From: Tamarix chinensis
Lineage: Eukaryota; Streptophyta; Magnoliopsida; Caryophyllales; Tamaricaceae
DNA: 64,000 bases
Reading direction: 5' to 3'
Assembly (NCBI GenBank): GCA_030549775.1
Contig: CM060175.1
Coordinates: 43,651,415-43,715,414, forward strand
Shown here: positions 1 to 11,604 of the stretch, piece by piece
How positions within the stretch are numbered: position 1 is the first letter of the stretch
How the letters are laid out: each line of letters opens with the position of its first letter
Program-made: the position numbers and the translations under genes
The notes under the pieces: model-generated
Database searches by the model: none
What the model was told of the DNA's origin: nothing
Seen by the model: the letters and a program-made list of their open reading frames with translations, nothing else

Positions 1-295
1 ATATTACTAATGATAAAGTTGTAGTAAATAATAATACAAAACAAAAACTTTTACTTCTTTGTTTTTTCCTTTGAAAGACGATTAATGTATAAAAATAACA
101 TTAAATTCATCTTGAGTCTAATGTATTTTTATATAAAAAAATGATGGTAAATATATATAGTAATTTTAGAAATATTAACTACCCTATAAAAATTATGTCC
201 ATTTCAATATGCTATTTATATGTGAGAATTAGATAAAGTAAGGCATCAAATGAATTTTTTTAATAAATATTCTTTAAGGTGATATTCAAATTAGT

Positions 296-312
296 ATGTG
301 TGTGTGTGTGTG

Positions 313-408
<96 letters not shown>
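296..408. repeat. compound microsatellite (TG)n(TC)n(TA)n
   Basis: Three pure dinucleotide runs follow each other directly: TG to about 313, TC to about 337, TA to about 407. The open frames that cross it on both strands are low-complexity translation of the repeat and not genes. Confidence 0.97.
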
Positions 409-410
<2 letters not shown>

Positions 411-807
411 CTAAAAAAATTAGTATTTTTAAAAATTCTATTTTTATCCTTTTTATTTGAAAAAGTTATTAAAAATAATATAGTGAATAAAGAAAATAAT
501 ATATAAAATTTTAAGGCCCACAAGTTGACTCAACCTTAGCTAGAACTAGTTTTGGCTTAGGCACTGTCAAGGAGATTTGGTATGGTAATGGTCAAATCAT
601 CTTATACACTGATGTGTGTCTACAAGATACAAAAAAAAAAAAAACAAGTGATTTTTTTGGCCAACAAAGTAATTATATACTACATACACTGCTAATGATT
701 ATCTTAGTGACTTAATTGATTTTCTTGCCTAGACAAGTAATTATCTTGAACAAAAAAGTGATAGTGTGCTTTATATTTTGGTATTTTGAGATACATGTTA
801 TAAATAC

Positions 808-858
<51 letters not shown>

Positions 859-1434
859 TACTCCTCTATGCCACATTCCCTAAATCTCTATTTGATTTGA
901 GAAAACTAGGAAGGAAAGAAAAATGAGAAGGAAATAAAATAATAGAAATTAATTTTCTTTTCCTTATTTGGTTATTGGAAAAATTTGTGGAAAATATTTT
1001 AGTAGGAGCAATAGAAATGTGAATACTAGTTCATAAGTTGTGCTACTTACATACATTTACTTCTCACTATTTGTTAGTATTTTGATATTAACATATCTCA
1101 TATTTGAAGTAGATAGACATAAAAGTTAATTTAAAAAACCAACTTTAATCATAGAATACACAGACAGAAGTCACGATGTAGTCAAATGTGGAGTTTAGAG
1201 ATGTAAAGGTCAAGGAAGTGAAGTTAGTTAAGAAGCAAGGTTTTTCTAAGTTTTCTTTAATTCTCCTAAGCTTTTTGTTAGGAAAACTATATAATACAAC
1301 TTTCACACCCATTTTCCTTCATATTTTCTTTCTTTTTAACTTTCTTAGCAACTAAACACTTAAAAATCATATTCCATCTCATTTTCTTTCCTTTCTACAG
1401 TATTTTCCATGAATCAAACAAAGCTTAAGGTAAC
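409..1434. other. unassigned AT-rich stretch with (ATT)n
   Basis: A perfect (ATT)n run lies at 811-856. The rest is AT-rich DNA in which I see no coding frame, splice-bounded exon or recognisable repeat end. It stops where the similarity to the gypsy LTR at 15.7 kb begins. Confidence 0.6.
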
Positions 1435-3870
1435 AAATGAGATCATACTAAAAAATGATATCACTTACATTATGCAATAGATATACATGCATTATCTTGA
1501 TCATATAATGCTTTAAGATTTCATACCTTGCAACGACTAAGGTAATTCATAGCTCATCATGCTTAATTAATACAACATAGATATTTTGGATAACACATTA
1601 TTCCACATCTCACTAAACTCTTCTAATATCCACTTACAAGGGAATTCTATTGGATTTGTTTCCCAAGTTTACGTAATCCACTAAATTTATTATTCACTAG
1701 CCATTATCCCCTTTTCCTTTTTCAAGCAATGGATTTATTACCACCCGAAGGTCTCACATATCACAAAAACCTATCCAACCTAGAGGATATATAGTACAGG
1801 TGTAGCAAAGTAACTACAAACGGACATACAACTCCGGCAAAACCAAGAAATCACTAATTGACATACAGTTTGGTCGAAGCCAATAAACCACATAGGTGAA
1901 CATATCCTTTAGTGCTGATATCCCTTGGTACATTATTAGCGTCTAGAGTAGGTAAGATACTAGGATCTATTAGAATCCCACCTGAAGGTAAAATCATAAG
2001 ACACCAATAAAATGCCCCAAGGAAGACTAACCACTGGTAGCTAATCAAAGATTAGGTAATCTAGATCCATGCACAATCAATGTAAGCGATTAGTGTGTTA
2101 TTCTCTAATGTTATGTTATCACATAAGACCCATAAAACAACCAAGCAACACATCCACCTAATTATTCTAGCTTAACCATTGTTACCCTCTAAACCACGTG
2201 GCGTAATTTTCATTAGTTATTAGCTAAGTTTAAAGCAACTTATTAAGATAATCTATTTAGGCTAAGAATTCAGATTATATCATCCCCTTGTAGCATCATA
2301 GGATACACATTATAATTTTTTCATTAAAACCTTCTAAAGGCACTTATTGAGAATACTATGAGTTATAAATCATTTAATCCATCAAATAGGTTAGTTAATT
2401 CATGCCAAGAAGTTGTGTTCTCATCATTAAAGAATCATATTATAGAATAATATAAATTCTTGAATCAAAAAGAGTTTAAAACAAACAAACAACAATCCCT
2501 GACTAGATTGGTCAATTAGTTTGGGTTAATTGGTCGAACGGTCTAGCTTAGCTAAGCTATAGAGTTTCCCCAAAATAGGCGATCCATCTGGTCACACCAG
2601 TCGACTATTCTAAGATCATTTGATTGGTTCTGACAAATTGATTGGTTGGTTTAAATAGAGGCCATCAAAGTCACCACAAAAAACTCAATCAATCGATTAG
2701 GCTCTTCAATCAACTGTTCTATGGACCAGTCGACTGATTTGGCTAAACTAATTGATAGATTTTATCCCATACAACACATATCACACATTTTAAACACAAT
2801 TAAAGCTATAAAATCCTACCACATCCAAACCATCACATTGCCATTGCTTAAAACCAAACTTTAACATGCTCATATAGTACATCATACTTCATAAATAAGA
2901 AATCAACATTATGTCTTATGAATCAAGCCTTTTTCTTAGAATTATCAAATACTCCAACATGAATCACTAAAATACCAACAATCTCATACATACATATAAA
3001 GATAAAAAAAAATTTATAGAGTACGCTAACTTATATGCTTAGTCATGTCATATTTTAAAGGCAAAAATGACTTAGTTAAAGCTTAGTAGAGTTTTCCACC
3101 GTAAAGGAAAAACCTTTAGTTGAAAGATTTCAACTTTCAAAATCTTAAAGATAAGAGGTTAAAACTAAAAAAACCTTCAAATAATTCTTATAAATCAAGA
3201 AACTAGAATCAAGATGGAAAACAAAATTACCACTTCTAAGAGAATCCAAAGGAAAGAATCAGCTGAAAGAAATATTCAATTTTTTCCCCTAAATCTAACT
3301 CTTTCATGCTTGAGAATAAAATAAGAGGGAGATAAAGAAATGATCAGAAGAGTAAACCTAGTTAAAGTGAAGCCTCAAATTAGAGACTCACTCAAGTGTT
3401 GAGAAACTCATGATAATTTGGTGGCTAAAAAAATAAGGGAAAAAGATGATTAGGGTTATTTACAACCAATGAATCAATAAAGGAATGAGTGAAAAAGTGC
3501 AACATATCAAAAATCCTAATTTTACCATTTATATAATACCTTACATTTTTATGTAATGGATGGATGACAAATTTTGGGCCTTTGGTTTTAACTCAATGAT
3601 ATGATTTGACTTGGACTGAAAATTTAGTTGAAGTCATGTTGGAAAATGATGTTTAATGAGTTTTACAGGCAAACCCATAGATTGTTTTTGTGAACAGAAC
3701 AACTGGTTTATCATTTTAGCCAAATTGAGTTCCTTGACCAAACCGATTGACTTGTTCATCGAGCTGGTCATATATATATATATATATTATGTTTAACTTT
3801 CTAAAAAATTCCTTACACTAAAATGGAACCTTACCACCTCATACCGATTGTCCCAATAAGATTCTTGACC
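1435..3870 (-). mobile_element. Ty3/gypsy LTR fragment
   Basis: Positions 1435-1675 align with 15698-15950, the LTR of the minus-strand gypsy copy (shared start gagatcatactaaaaa). The minus-strand frame at 1854-2048 matches the plus-strand frame at 5610-5876 inside the plus-strand LTR (shared LSGGIL and LPTLD-type strings). Degenerate GTCGACTGGT-like words occur at 2580-2730 and, inverted, at 4930-5160. A GTAAATAACCCTAAT promoter-side block near 3455-3480 corresponds to CTATAAATAACCCTAAT near 4250. So this is an LTR of the same family in reverse orientation. The left end is truncated and the right boundary is approximate. It is probably the remnant of a third copy. Confidence 0.65.
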
Positions 3871-3899
3871 ATTTTCATGATGCGTTTAACCTAAAATAT

Positions 3900-6800
3900 T
3901 GCCTTGATTTTTTTTTGGAGGTCGATTGAGATATATGAGGGAGAGAGATGACCTCAACTAATTGCCTTCTTTATCCTCTCTCATCTTCTTGGTTTTGAGG
4001 TCGATTGCTTTGACCTCATGTGTGCTTCTAAGTAGCTAGAAGATTCCTTCTATGCTAACCTCCTATTTCTTCATTTATATATGAGAATTCTGGCTTGTTT
4101 GACCCGAATTCCCTAGACTCACAAATTGAGCTCAAGTGACTAAGTCAGCAAATCCTAAGCAAATTCATCTATTCTGATCGAATTCAAATGGTCATAAGTA
4201 GGGTTTTGAGCTACCTTCAAAACCCCCTATGTTTCCTTTGATTGGTTGGCTATAAATAACCCTAATCCTCCATACATTGCACTTTCTTTAAGCCACAAAA
4301 ATTCCCTTGAGTTATGCATTCTCTTCTTTTCTTCCACACTAAGAACACTTAACAATTTTTTTTGCACACTCTCCCGATCCTACCTCTAGATCTGTCTTGT
4401 TTTAATTTTTAAGCAAGGTAGAATTATATTTTGGGAAAAGATTGAGTGGTCTAGTTGAGTTTTTTCCTATTTTATCCTAGTGTTATATTCTTTTCCTTTT
4501 TGTTTTCTTGTTCAACATTTTATGAATTTTGGCATAATACCTGAGTTAAGATTCTAGTTTTTAAGTTTTTGAGAGTTGACATAGATTTTAAAATCCTATT
4601 TTTGAGGGGATTTAGCCTACTTTAAGTAAGTAATTCTTGCACCTAAAATGTTAGCATGTATTCCTATATGAAAATTGATGCCTTTTATTGGATTATACAT
4701 GTTGGTAATAAGAAATGCAATTATATGCATGATTTATATGTTTAAATGACATAAGTTGAAAAAAGAGCATGAAAATGGAGGAAATAGGCTATGATAATGT
4801 TATGGTAAGAAATGCATGATAATTTGGTTAGAAACAAGTTGGTTAATATTGATACATGTTCTAATGTGAGTAGAAATGATTTTTATGCAAAAATCTACAT
4901 AGAATTTGTGAATTGATGATGTGGTAAGGTAAACCAATCAACTAGTTAGGTTAAATAAATTTACTGGTTCTTAAAATAGTCGACTAGTTGACCTAATCCA
5001 TCGACTGGTTCACCTGTAGAAATCTTGGTCTTACTCTTTGCTTAAACCCATCAACTAGTCTATGAATAGTCGAATGGTTTGACTAAACCAATAAATTGGT
5101 TTAAAGAAATCATGGTCTGGTTGAGTTGAACCAATTGATTAGTTGGTGTAGCTGATTGACTAGTTGGGCCATAACGATCAATTTGTTATGCTTGTTTGCA
5201 TGCTTTGTTGCTTTGTGGCTTGGTTATGTTTTGGGGTTATATTTAGTACTATGTCATAATTATTAATGGGATGAAATACATATTTTAACATGGATTATTG
5301 TCCTAATTAAGGGATTAAAATGGATCATAACTTATGGCCTACATTATGAGTAATGTAAAGGCTAAAAGTGTAACTCACCTACAATTAGTGATAAAATGGG
5401 AATAAGAGTAATAGAAATCAGTAAGGGCTTGGATTAAACCCTGTGATGGATATGAAATTCATTGGCCAAGAATAAATGATAAACCCATATGGTTGGAGAA
5501 AATAGAAATAAGAAGGATCAACATGGCTTAGTATGGGGATTTACAATGCTTGCTTGTATGGGCCTTGTATGATCACCCATCCTTATTAATAAAATGCTAA
5601 CCACTTAAAGTGAAAGAAAGTCGATTTGGGTATAGGTCTAGATTACCCGATCCTCGATTAACTACCAAGGAATTGTTTTCCTTCGAGCATTTTTGGTGCC
5701 TTTGGGATTTTCTTTCAGGTGGGATCCTAAGAGGTCCTGGTGCATTACCTACTTTAGACACTGATGATTTACTAAGGGGTATTGATACTAAAGGGTCTTG
5801 TTACCTAAGAGGTTGGCTTCAACCTAATCTTATGTCTATATTAATTAGCTTTAGCATAAACTTATATCCATTGTGATGATTAGCTTCGTCCTAGACTTAT
5901 GTCCACTTGGTGATTGGATTCAAATCGGACTTTAGGTCCTTTTAGATAAGATTCCGTAGTATGTGAGACCATGGGGTGGTGCATAGTTCATTGCTTGATG
6001 ATAATAAAATATGATTGCTAAGTAAATAATTGATCATATATAAATGATGATTAAGAGAATGGATAATATTTGACAATAATGGAAGTAATGATATGATTGG
6101 TAAAAAATGAGTAGATCTGGTTATTACATTTAGTTAATGGTTGACCGGAATACCTGGTTAAGAAATGGAATATTGATGGGTTGACTCAGTTATCTCTTAC
6201 ATAAATGAATTAATGGTATAACTTGAGGATTTTGATAATTGGATTAGCTCTAGAGGTTGTTTGTCTCTCTTTACAATTAAGTGTGTACATATTTATGTGG
6301 AAATTTGGTGAGTCTACGTATGAAGTATTCTACTTGTTGGAATTATGCATGACCATATGATTTCATGCACTCTTATCCTTATGCACATATATGGCCTTAT
6401 GATAATGCTTACTATAATCTATATTGTGTATAATAAACTGTTATACATGTATAATTTGATGTATAGCATACTGAATACTGATGTACCTATTTGCTCAATC
6501 ACCTGCTCAACACCATAAGTAGGGGATCTTATGCAGGTTTTCAGGGATGATTAGTAGAGGGCCTACCTCTGTTGGGTCGGGGTTGTAAGTGAGGACATTC
6601 GAACGGTCTTGATTGGGTCTGTGGAGGACCACGGTCTTTATTTTGGGCCTCGTGCCCTAACCCATGTTTTGTAATCTAAAACCTTAATATGTATTATATA
6701 GTGATTTGAACATAACCCATTAGGTTTGCTTGTTGTAAGCATTTTGGAATCATTTCCATTAATTTATTATCTGTGCAATCTACTATTTTAGTATTTTTTT

Positions 6801-6950
6801 TTTGGTTTAGCCTTGTATTTGATATAGCATAGGTGATAGACGTCTAAACTATGTCAGATACGATGGTAACACCCCATTTTTAAAGTGTTTTTTGCTTTTA
6901 TAATATGTTTTTAATGAAATTTTTTGGTAGCAAAAAATGGGAGTGTTATA
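3900..6950 (+). mobile_element. 5' LTR of plus-strand Ty3/gypsy element
   Basis: The 3' end is well placed because a primer-binding site follows at 6954. The last 85 bases hold an imperfect inverted pair (TAACACCCCATTTTT at about 6870, AAAAATGGGAGTGTTATA at the end), a layout I associate with plant gypsy LTRs. A TATA-like CTATAAATAACC lies near 4250. Clustered GTCGAC/ATTGGT words fill 4920-5190. The 5' boundary is a guess; TG at about 3904 is one candidate. Confidence 0.65.
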
Positions 6951-6953
6951 GGT

Positions 6954-6965
6954 TGGTATAAGAGC
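6954..6965 (+). other. primer-binding site, tRNA-Met type
   Basis: TGGTATAAGAGC differs at one base from TGGTATCAGAGC, the usual complement of plant initiator tRNA-Met. It sits 3 bases after the LTR end, as expected for first-strand priming of a gypsy element. Confidence 0.8.
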
Positions 6966-7221
6966 TTTTCTTGGAATTTCCTATTTTAAAGAATTTTAAA
7001 ACTGATACTAAAAGATTTTTGCTCAACCATTTCTACTCTACATATGACCTTAGACTGAATTTCTTTTCTTGATTTTCCTATAAACTTTTATTATTTCAAA
7101 CCCAATAGTTTATGAGTAAAAGTCAGGTTGAGAATGTGTTTTAGTTAACTTGTGTTTATTTATGCGAGTCTTAGTACTTGGTGGCCCAAACTTGAGACTA
7201 ACTTCTTTTAGTCTTTAGAAC

Positions 7222-7714
7222 ATGATGATCACTAACCATTGCTATGAATGTATCAAAGCCTTCATGGAGACCGTAGGAGCATATATGGAAGGCCATATCC
7301 GAGCACCTCAACCTTCTCTAGTGCCTGTAGCTGCACTAGATTCAGAGGACTGGTTTAGGAGGGTTAGGCATCATCACCTGCCCATCTTTGATGTTTAGGA
7401 GGACCCAAACATTATGGAATGGTGGGTTAGAGACATGGAGAAGACTTTCACAGCTTGTAGTTTCCCGGGATATAAAAGGGTAGACGTGGCTATCTACTAC
7501 CTCAGAGGAAGCACCGGCGCTTTGTGGTGAAGTTCTCAGCGTAAGGGTGGAGAACCTACAAGCCAGAGGCCATTCTTGGAAGCATTACGAGCTAAATCTT
7601 ACTCGACTCACCTATAGATGGAGAAATATGATGAGCTCATGGCTCTTCGGTAGGGGGCATGTCCATTGATGAGTACTACACTCGATTTTCCTATAAGCTT
7701 GCAGTGGCCTGCCA
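7222..7714 (+). pseudogene. gypsy gag remnant
   Basis: Conceptual translation gives a retrotransposon-gag pattern: DWFRRVRHHHLPIF, then WWVRDMEKTF, then AIYYLRGSTGALW, with several in-frame stops. Gag forms the particle in which the RNA is copied. The minus-strand sister copy shows the same leader and gag start at 14860-14910. The remnant is cut at about 7714 by an LTR-like block, and its zinc-knuckle part is missing. Confidence 0.7.
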
Positions 7715-9314
7715 ACACCGGTCAGCAGCCATTTGCCCCTCCCACTCCATTTTCCTCATCCTCCCTTATCTTTTTCTCCTCCCCACACCTATAAATACCC
7801 CAACCATCACCCTTCTTCCTTTGCCCAAAAATTCCCAAAGTTTCCCTCCACTATCCCATTAGACCCAACCCTAACCGCATCCGTCCAAACTTCCATCCAC
7901 CTCTTCCTTGCATTACCCTCCACTAAAAAACACCACCCTCTGTCAATAACTCACCTTGCATAGCCCACCCTATTCGTGCGGCTCAATCTGCCCTCTATGC
8001 CCTATCACTACCCTATGCCACCTCCTCTACCACAACCACCACCCCCACTACCTCCCACTTAACCCAGCAAACCTTCCCCTACCTCCCCATACCCTTCCTT
8101 CCCCCTTTCTTCCCTCCTTCCTCCTCCTTTCTTCTCCTCCACCTTCGTCGTAGCTACTGCCACTTGCACCGCCGCCTTGACACACCATCACCACCACTAT
8201 AACCCTCCTAGTCCAGGAAACCTACTACCTCACAACCACCACCTCCCTTTCACTCTTCTAACCCTAAAGTTTAGACCTTTTCAAATCACCGCCACTCTGC
8301 TGCCCACAATTGTCATCGCCGCCCTAGCTTCCACCTCTCCCCCTGGTTGTACCCTAACCCTTTCTTCTACTTAGGTATAAATTATGTTGTATAATTGTTA
8401 TTTTTAGTCTTATCATCATCATCATCACCATCATCATTACTACTATTAATCTTATTATGGTTATTATTACCACTATTATTATTGTTAGTATCATTAATAA
8501 TACTAATCTTATTATTATTAAGACTATTATTATTATTATTATCATTAGTGTTATTAGTATTTTACTAATAATTAGTTAGGGGATAATAAAATAAATAAGA
8601 GGGAAGTTAACACTAGTGTTCTACTCTTATAGGTGAATCAAACCCTTCCCCAAAGGAGGTGTAGGAGTCATGCTCCAAGTTTGGTGTCGATCTAGATAAG
8701 GATGTGGCTAAGGCCAAATCGTGCATTATGTGTTCATACATGTTTGGTTATATGCTTGTATCATATGCGGTTATGGATTATATGCTTGTAGCGCAACTTG
8801 CTATGCATGGAACTAAGGTAAGTTGTATATGTATTATAACATGTGTACTATGATGAGATGAATTATATTTTGTGTTATGTCTTATGTATTATTTCCCTAT
8901 ATGAAATACATGCTAGGAGTCCTTAGGTAGTATGTTGAGATTGTGGGGAGATCAAAGAAGTAAATAAATTGGAGTGATTAGAGGGCAGTGAGAAAGGCCT
9001 AGTCACATATTTCTGTCTTTCTTATCGTTTTATTAATCGTTTTATTTCCCCTATAGGAGCATTGTTACTGTACTCGTTTTCTATTCCTGTAGTGACTCTT
9101 ACATCACCCACTCTTTTTAATTATGAATTATTAGAAACATTGTGGTTTTATCTTTTACTTGAATTAATGTCGTTTAAATTTTCTATCCTTGTGGTTGGTA
9201 TGAGATTGGTCGGGGGTTAGTCTTGTACCAATCATAGTGGTAGCACCCCTTGTTTTAGTGTATGGTTTCTATGTAAATGAAAATTTTCAACTGTAAAATT
9301 TAGGGGTGTTATAT
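7715..9314 (+). mobile_element. LTR-like block interrupting gag
   Basis: A pyrimidine-rich start (7720-8180) is followed by an ATT/ATC-rich tract (8395-8575). The end pair GTAGCACCCC (9241) and GGGGTGTTATA (9304-9314) mimics the LTR end at 6870-6950. No primer site follows, so it is an LTR or LTR fragment and not a whole element. The sister copy at 13.8-14.9 kb lacks it. About 0.5 kb of gag seems to have been lost as well, so this was not a simple insertion. The 5' border is approximate. Frames at 7659-8374 are composition artefacts. Confidence 0.55.
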
Positions 9315-9439
9315 GCTAGTTGAGTAAGTTAGCCTAGTGATCTAAGGCCTCACCCTTTTCATTAAGGGTAAGGATCAGCGAGCACCCCAAGAGTTCCGTC
9401 AACAGGATGCTTGAACATGATGAGTGAGGCCGAGGCAGA

Positions 9440-11604
9440 ATGCTAGACCAGTGTGGTGACCGGTATGCTTAATGTCTCTATTCTTTTTGCGTATGTATTC
9501 TTTGAGTTGGGTCATTTACATTCTTTTATAGCATCTTCCTTTGTAACTAGTGCTACCTTGTCTTTTGCTAGTATTACCTCCAATTTTGATAATTTGCCTT
9601 TGGATGATAGAATTACTTCCTCTTTGTGGTACCAAGGGGTTGTGATGGTAGTAGAAGGGAAATAGTTTTTGTTACACCTCATAGAGTTGGAATTGTAGGA
9701 TTTTGACGTAATTGTCAGAATGGATATGCTGAGAAAGTCTCGAGCATTGTTCGATTGTGCATAAGAATGCATGGTTCTACGTGTACCAAAGGGTACTAGG
9801 GTTTCATACCTAAGGTTTGAACCTAATCCCTCCTCAAATATTGTGTCAAAAATTGTGTTGGGTAACCTCATATGGAAGGGGTATCCACTCTACTTATACA
9901 GTGTCAGAGATACCAAAGCAGCGGAAACCCCATTTTTTTGACATTTTTCCTGAGGAGATTTCAGAAATGCAACTAGTTCAAGAAGGTGAGTTAACCATGG
10001 ATGTTTTGCTAGGCATAGTGCTAGTATCTAAGGCTTCGTACCGGATGGCATCTACGGAGATGAAAGAGCTCAAGGCTCAGTTGGAAGAGCTATTATAGAA
10101 AGGCTACAACCATCTAAGCATATCGTTGTGAGGAGCCCTATTGCTGTTTATGAAGAAGAAGGATGGCAGCCTGAGACTGTGTATCAACTATTAAGGGTTA
10201 AACCTAGTGGTGGTGAAGAACTATTGTCCTCTACCAAGGATTGACGATTTGTTTGACTAACTCAAGGGAGCCAAGGTCTTCTTTAAGATCAATCTTCAAT
10301 CAAGCTATCATCTACTAAGGATAGTAGAGCAAGACATTCCTAAATTTTTTCCGGATAAGGTATAGCCATTATGAGTTCACAGTAATGTCCTTCAGACTCA
10401 CTAATGCACTTGTAGCTTTTATGTCACAGATTAATCAGATGCATGAGCAACGCTTGAGATAGGATTTGGCCTTGCTCAAGTCACACAAACTATATGCCAC
10501 ACTCTCGAAGTGTGAGTTTTGGTTAGATTAAGTGGCCTTCCTTGGTTATGTTATTTCTAACAATTGTATGGCAATGGATCCTACCAAGATTTAAGCTAGT
10601 TCTGAATTTCCAATGCCCACTTCTGTGAAGGAGGTGCATAGTTTTCTAGGGTTGGTTGGTTATTACCGTTAGTTCATAGAAAATTTTCTATGATTACTTG
10701 ACCATTAACCTAACTTTTGAAAAAGGCTATACAATTTCAGTGGGATAAGAAGTGTGGCAAAGCCTTCAAGGAGTTGAAGAGGCATTTGATGTTAGTCTCA
10801 GTGCCCACATTGCCAAATGGGACTGATGAATTTGAAGTGTATTATGATACTTCCATGAATGGTCTAGGTTGCATGTTGATTCAACGTGGAAGAGTGGTGA
10901 CTTATGCCTCACGATAACCATGGCCCCATGAATAGAAATACCCAACACATGACCTACAACTTGTTGCAGTAGTGTTTGCTCTCAAGATTTGGAGGCACTA
11001 TCTATATGGAGTTTGGTACAAGTTTACACTAACCATAAAAGCCTTAAGTACATTTTCAATCAGCGGGAGTTGAACTTGAGACAACGTTGGTGGTTGGAAT
11101 TGGACCAAGACTATGACCTAGAATTGACTTACCTTGAGAGTAAAGATAATATGGTGGTAGATGCACTTAGCCAAAATACGTCGCATTCTTTGGGCAGGAT
11201 CGTTTTATCAGACCAACTATGTCGAGAGATTAGGAAGATGGAGATCAAAATAATCATGGTTGGAAGTCTTGAGGCAAGAATGAGCACACTCACCATTACA
11301 CCTTGAATCTTAGAGGAGATTTGAGCTAACTTAGTGGGTGATGTCAAGCTCGAGAGAATTCAGGCAAGTATTGTAAAAGGTAGAGTTGAAGGATTTTAGA
11401 TCTATGAGGATGGTAATATTAGATACCGTGGTAGATGGTGTGTAACATTGGATTGTGTGGAGCTAAAGAAGAAGATCCTTGAGGAAGGACATTACACTCC
11501 TTATTTTGTTCACCTTAGAGGTGACAAGTTGTACAAGGATCTAAAGAGGGTACAAGTTGTACAAGGATTTGAAGAGGGTACAAGTTGTAAAAAGGTAGCT
11601 AATA
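9440..11604 (+). pseudogene. gypsy pol remnant (protease, RT, RNase H, integrase zinc finger)
   Basis: Domains run in Ty3/gypsy order. Protease lies at 9450-9800 (VVTGML..., FELGHLHSFI in place of the DSG-type site, then FDVIVRMDML). RT starts near 10030 (YRMASTEMKELKAQLEELL) and includes a GSLRLCINY-like string and PLPRIDDLFD. RNase H covers 10717-11200 ([33 protein letters not shown], ending VVDALSQ). The integrase H2C2 finger starts at 11440 (KILEEGHYTPYFVHLRGDKLY). Many stops and frameshifts break it, so it cannot make a working polyprotein. The integrase core is absent because the copy ends at the junction with its inverted sister. Confidence 0.9.
11531..11586 (+). repeat. 28-bp tandem duplication at the gypsy-gypsy junction
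   Basis: Two 28-base units at 11531-11558 and 11559-11586 differ at two bases. They duplicate the end of the integrase finger right beside the axis where the plus copy meets the minus copy. Confidence 0.9.

Noticed and set aside
260..523. Open frames on both strands over the microsatellite
   Set aside because: They translate the TG/TC/TA repeat into low-complexity dipeptides; no gene.
7659..8374. Proline/serine/histidine-rich plus-strand frames
   Set aside because: The frames result from a pyrimidine-rich LTR tract that lacks stop codons; overlapping frames look equally good.
9512..9871. 119-aa minus-strand frame
   Set aside because: It is antisense to the recognised gypsy protease region and has no independent support.
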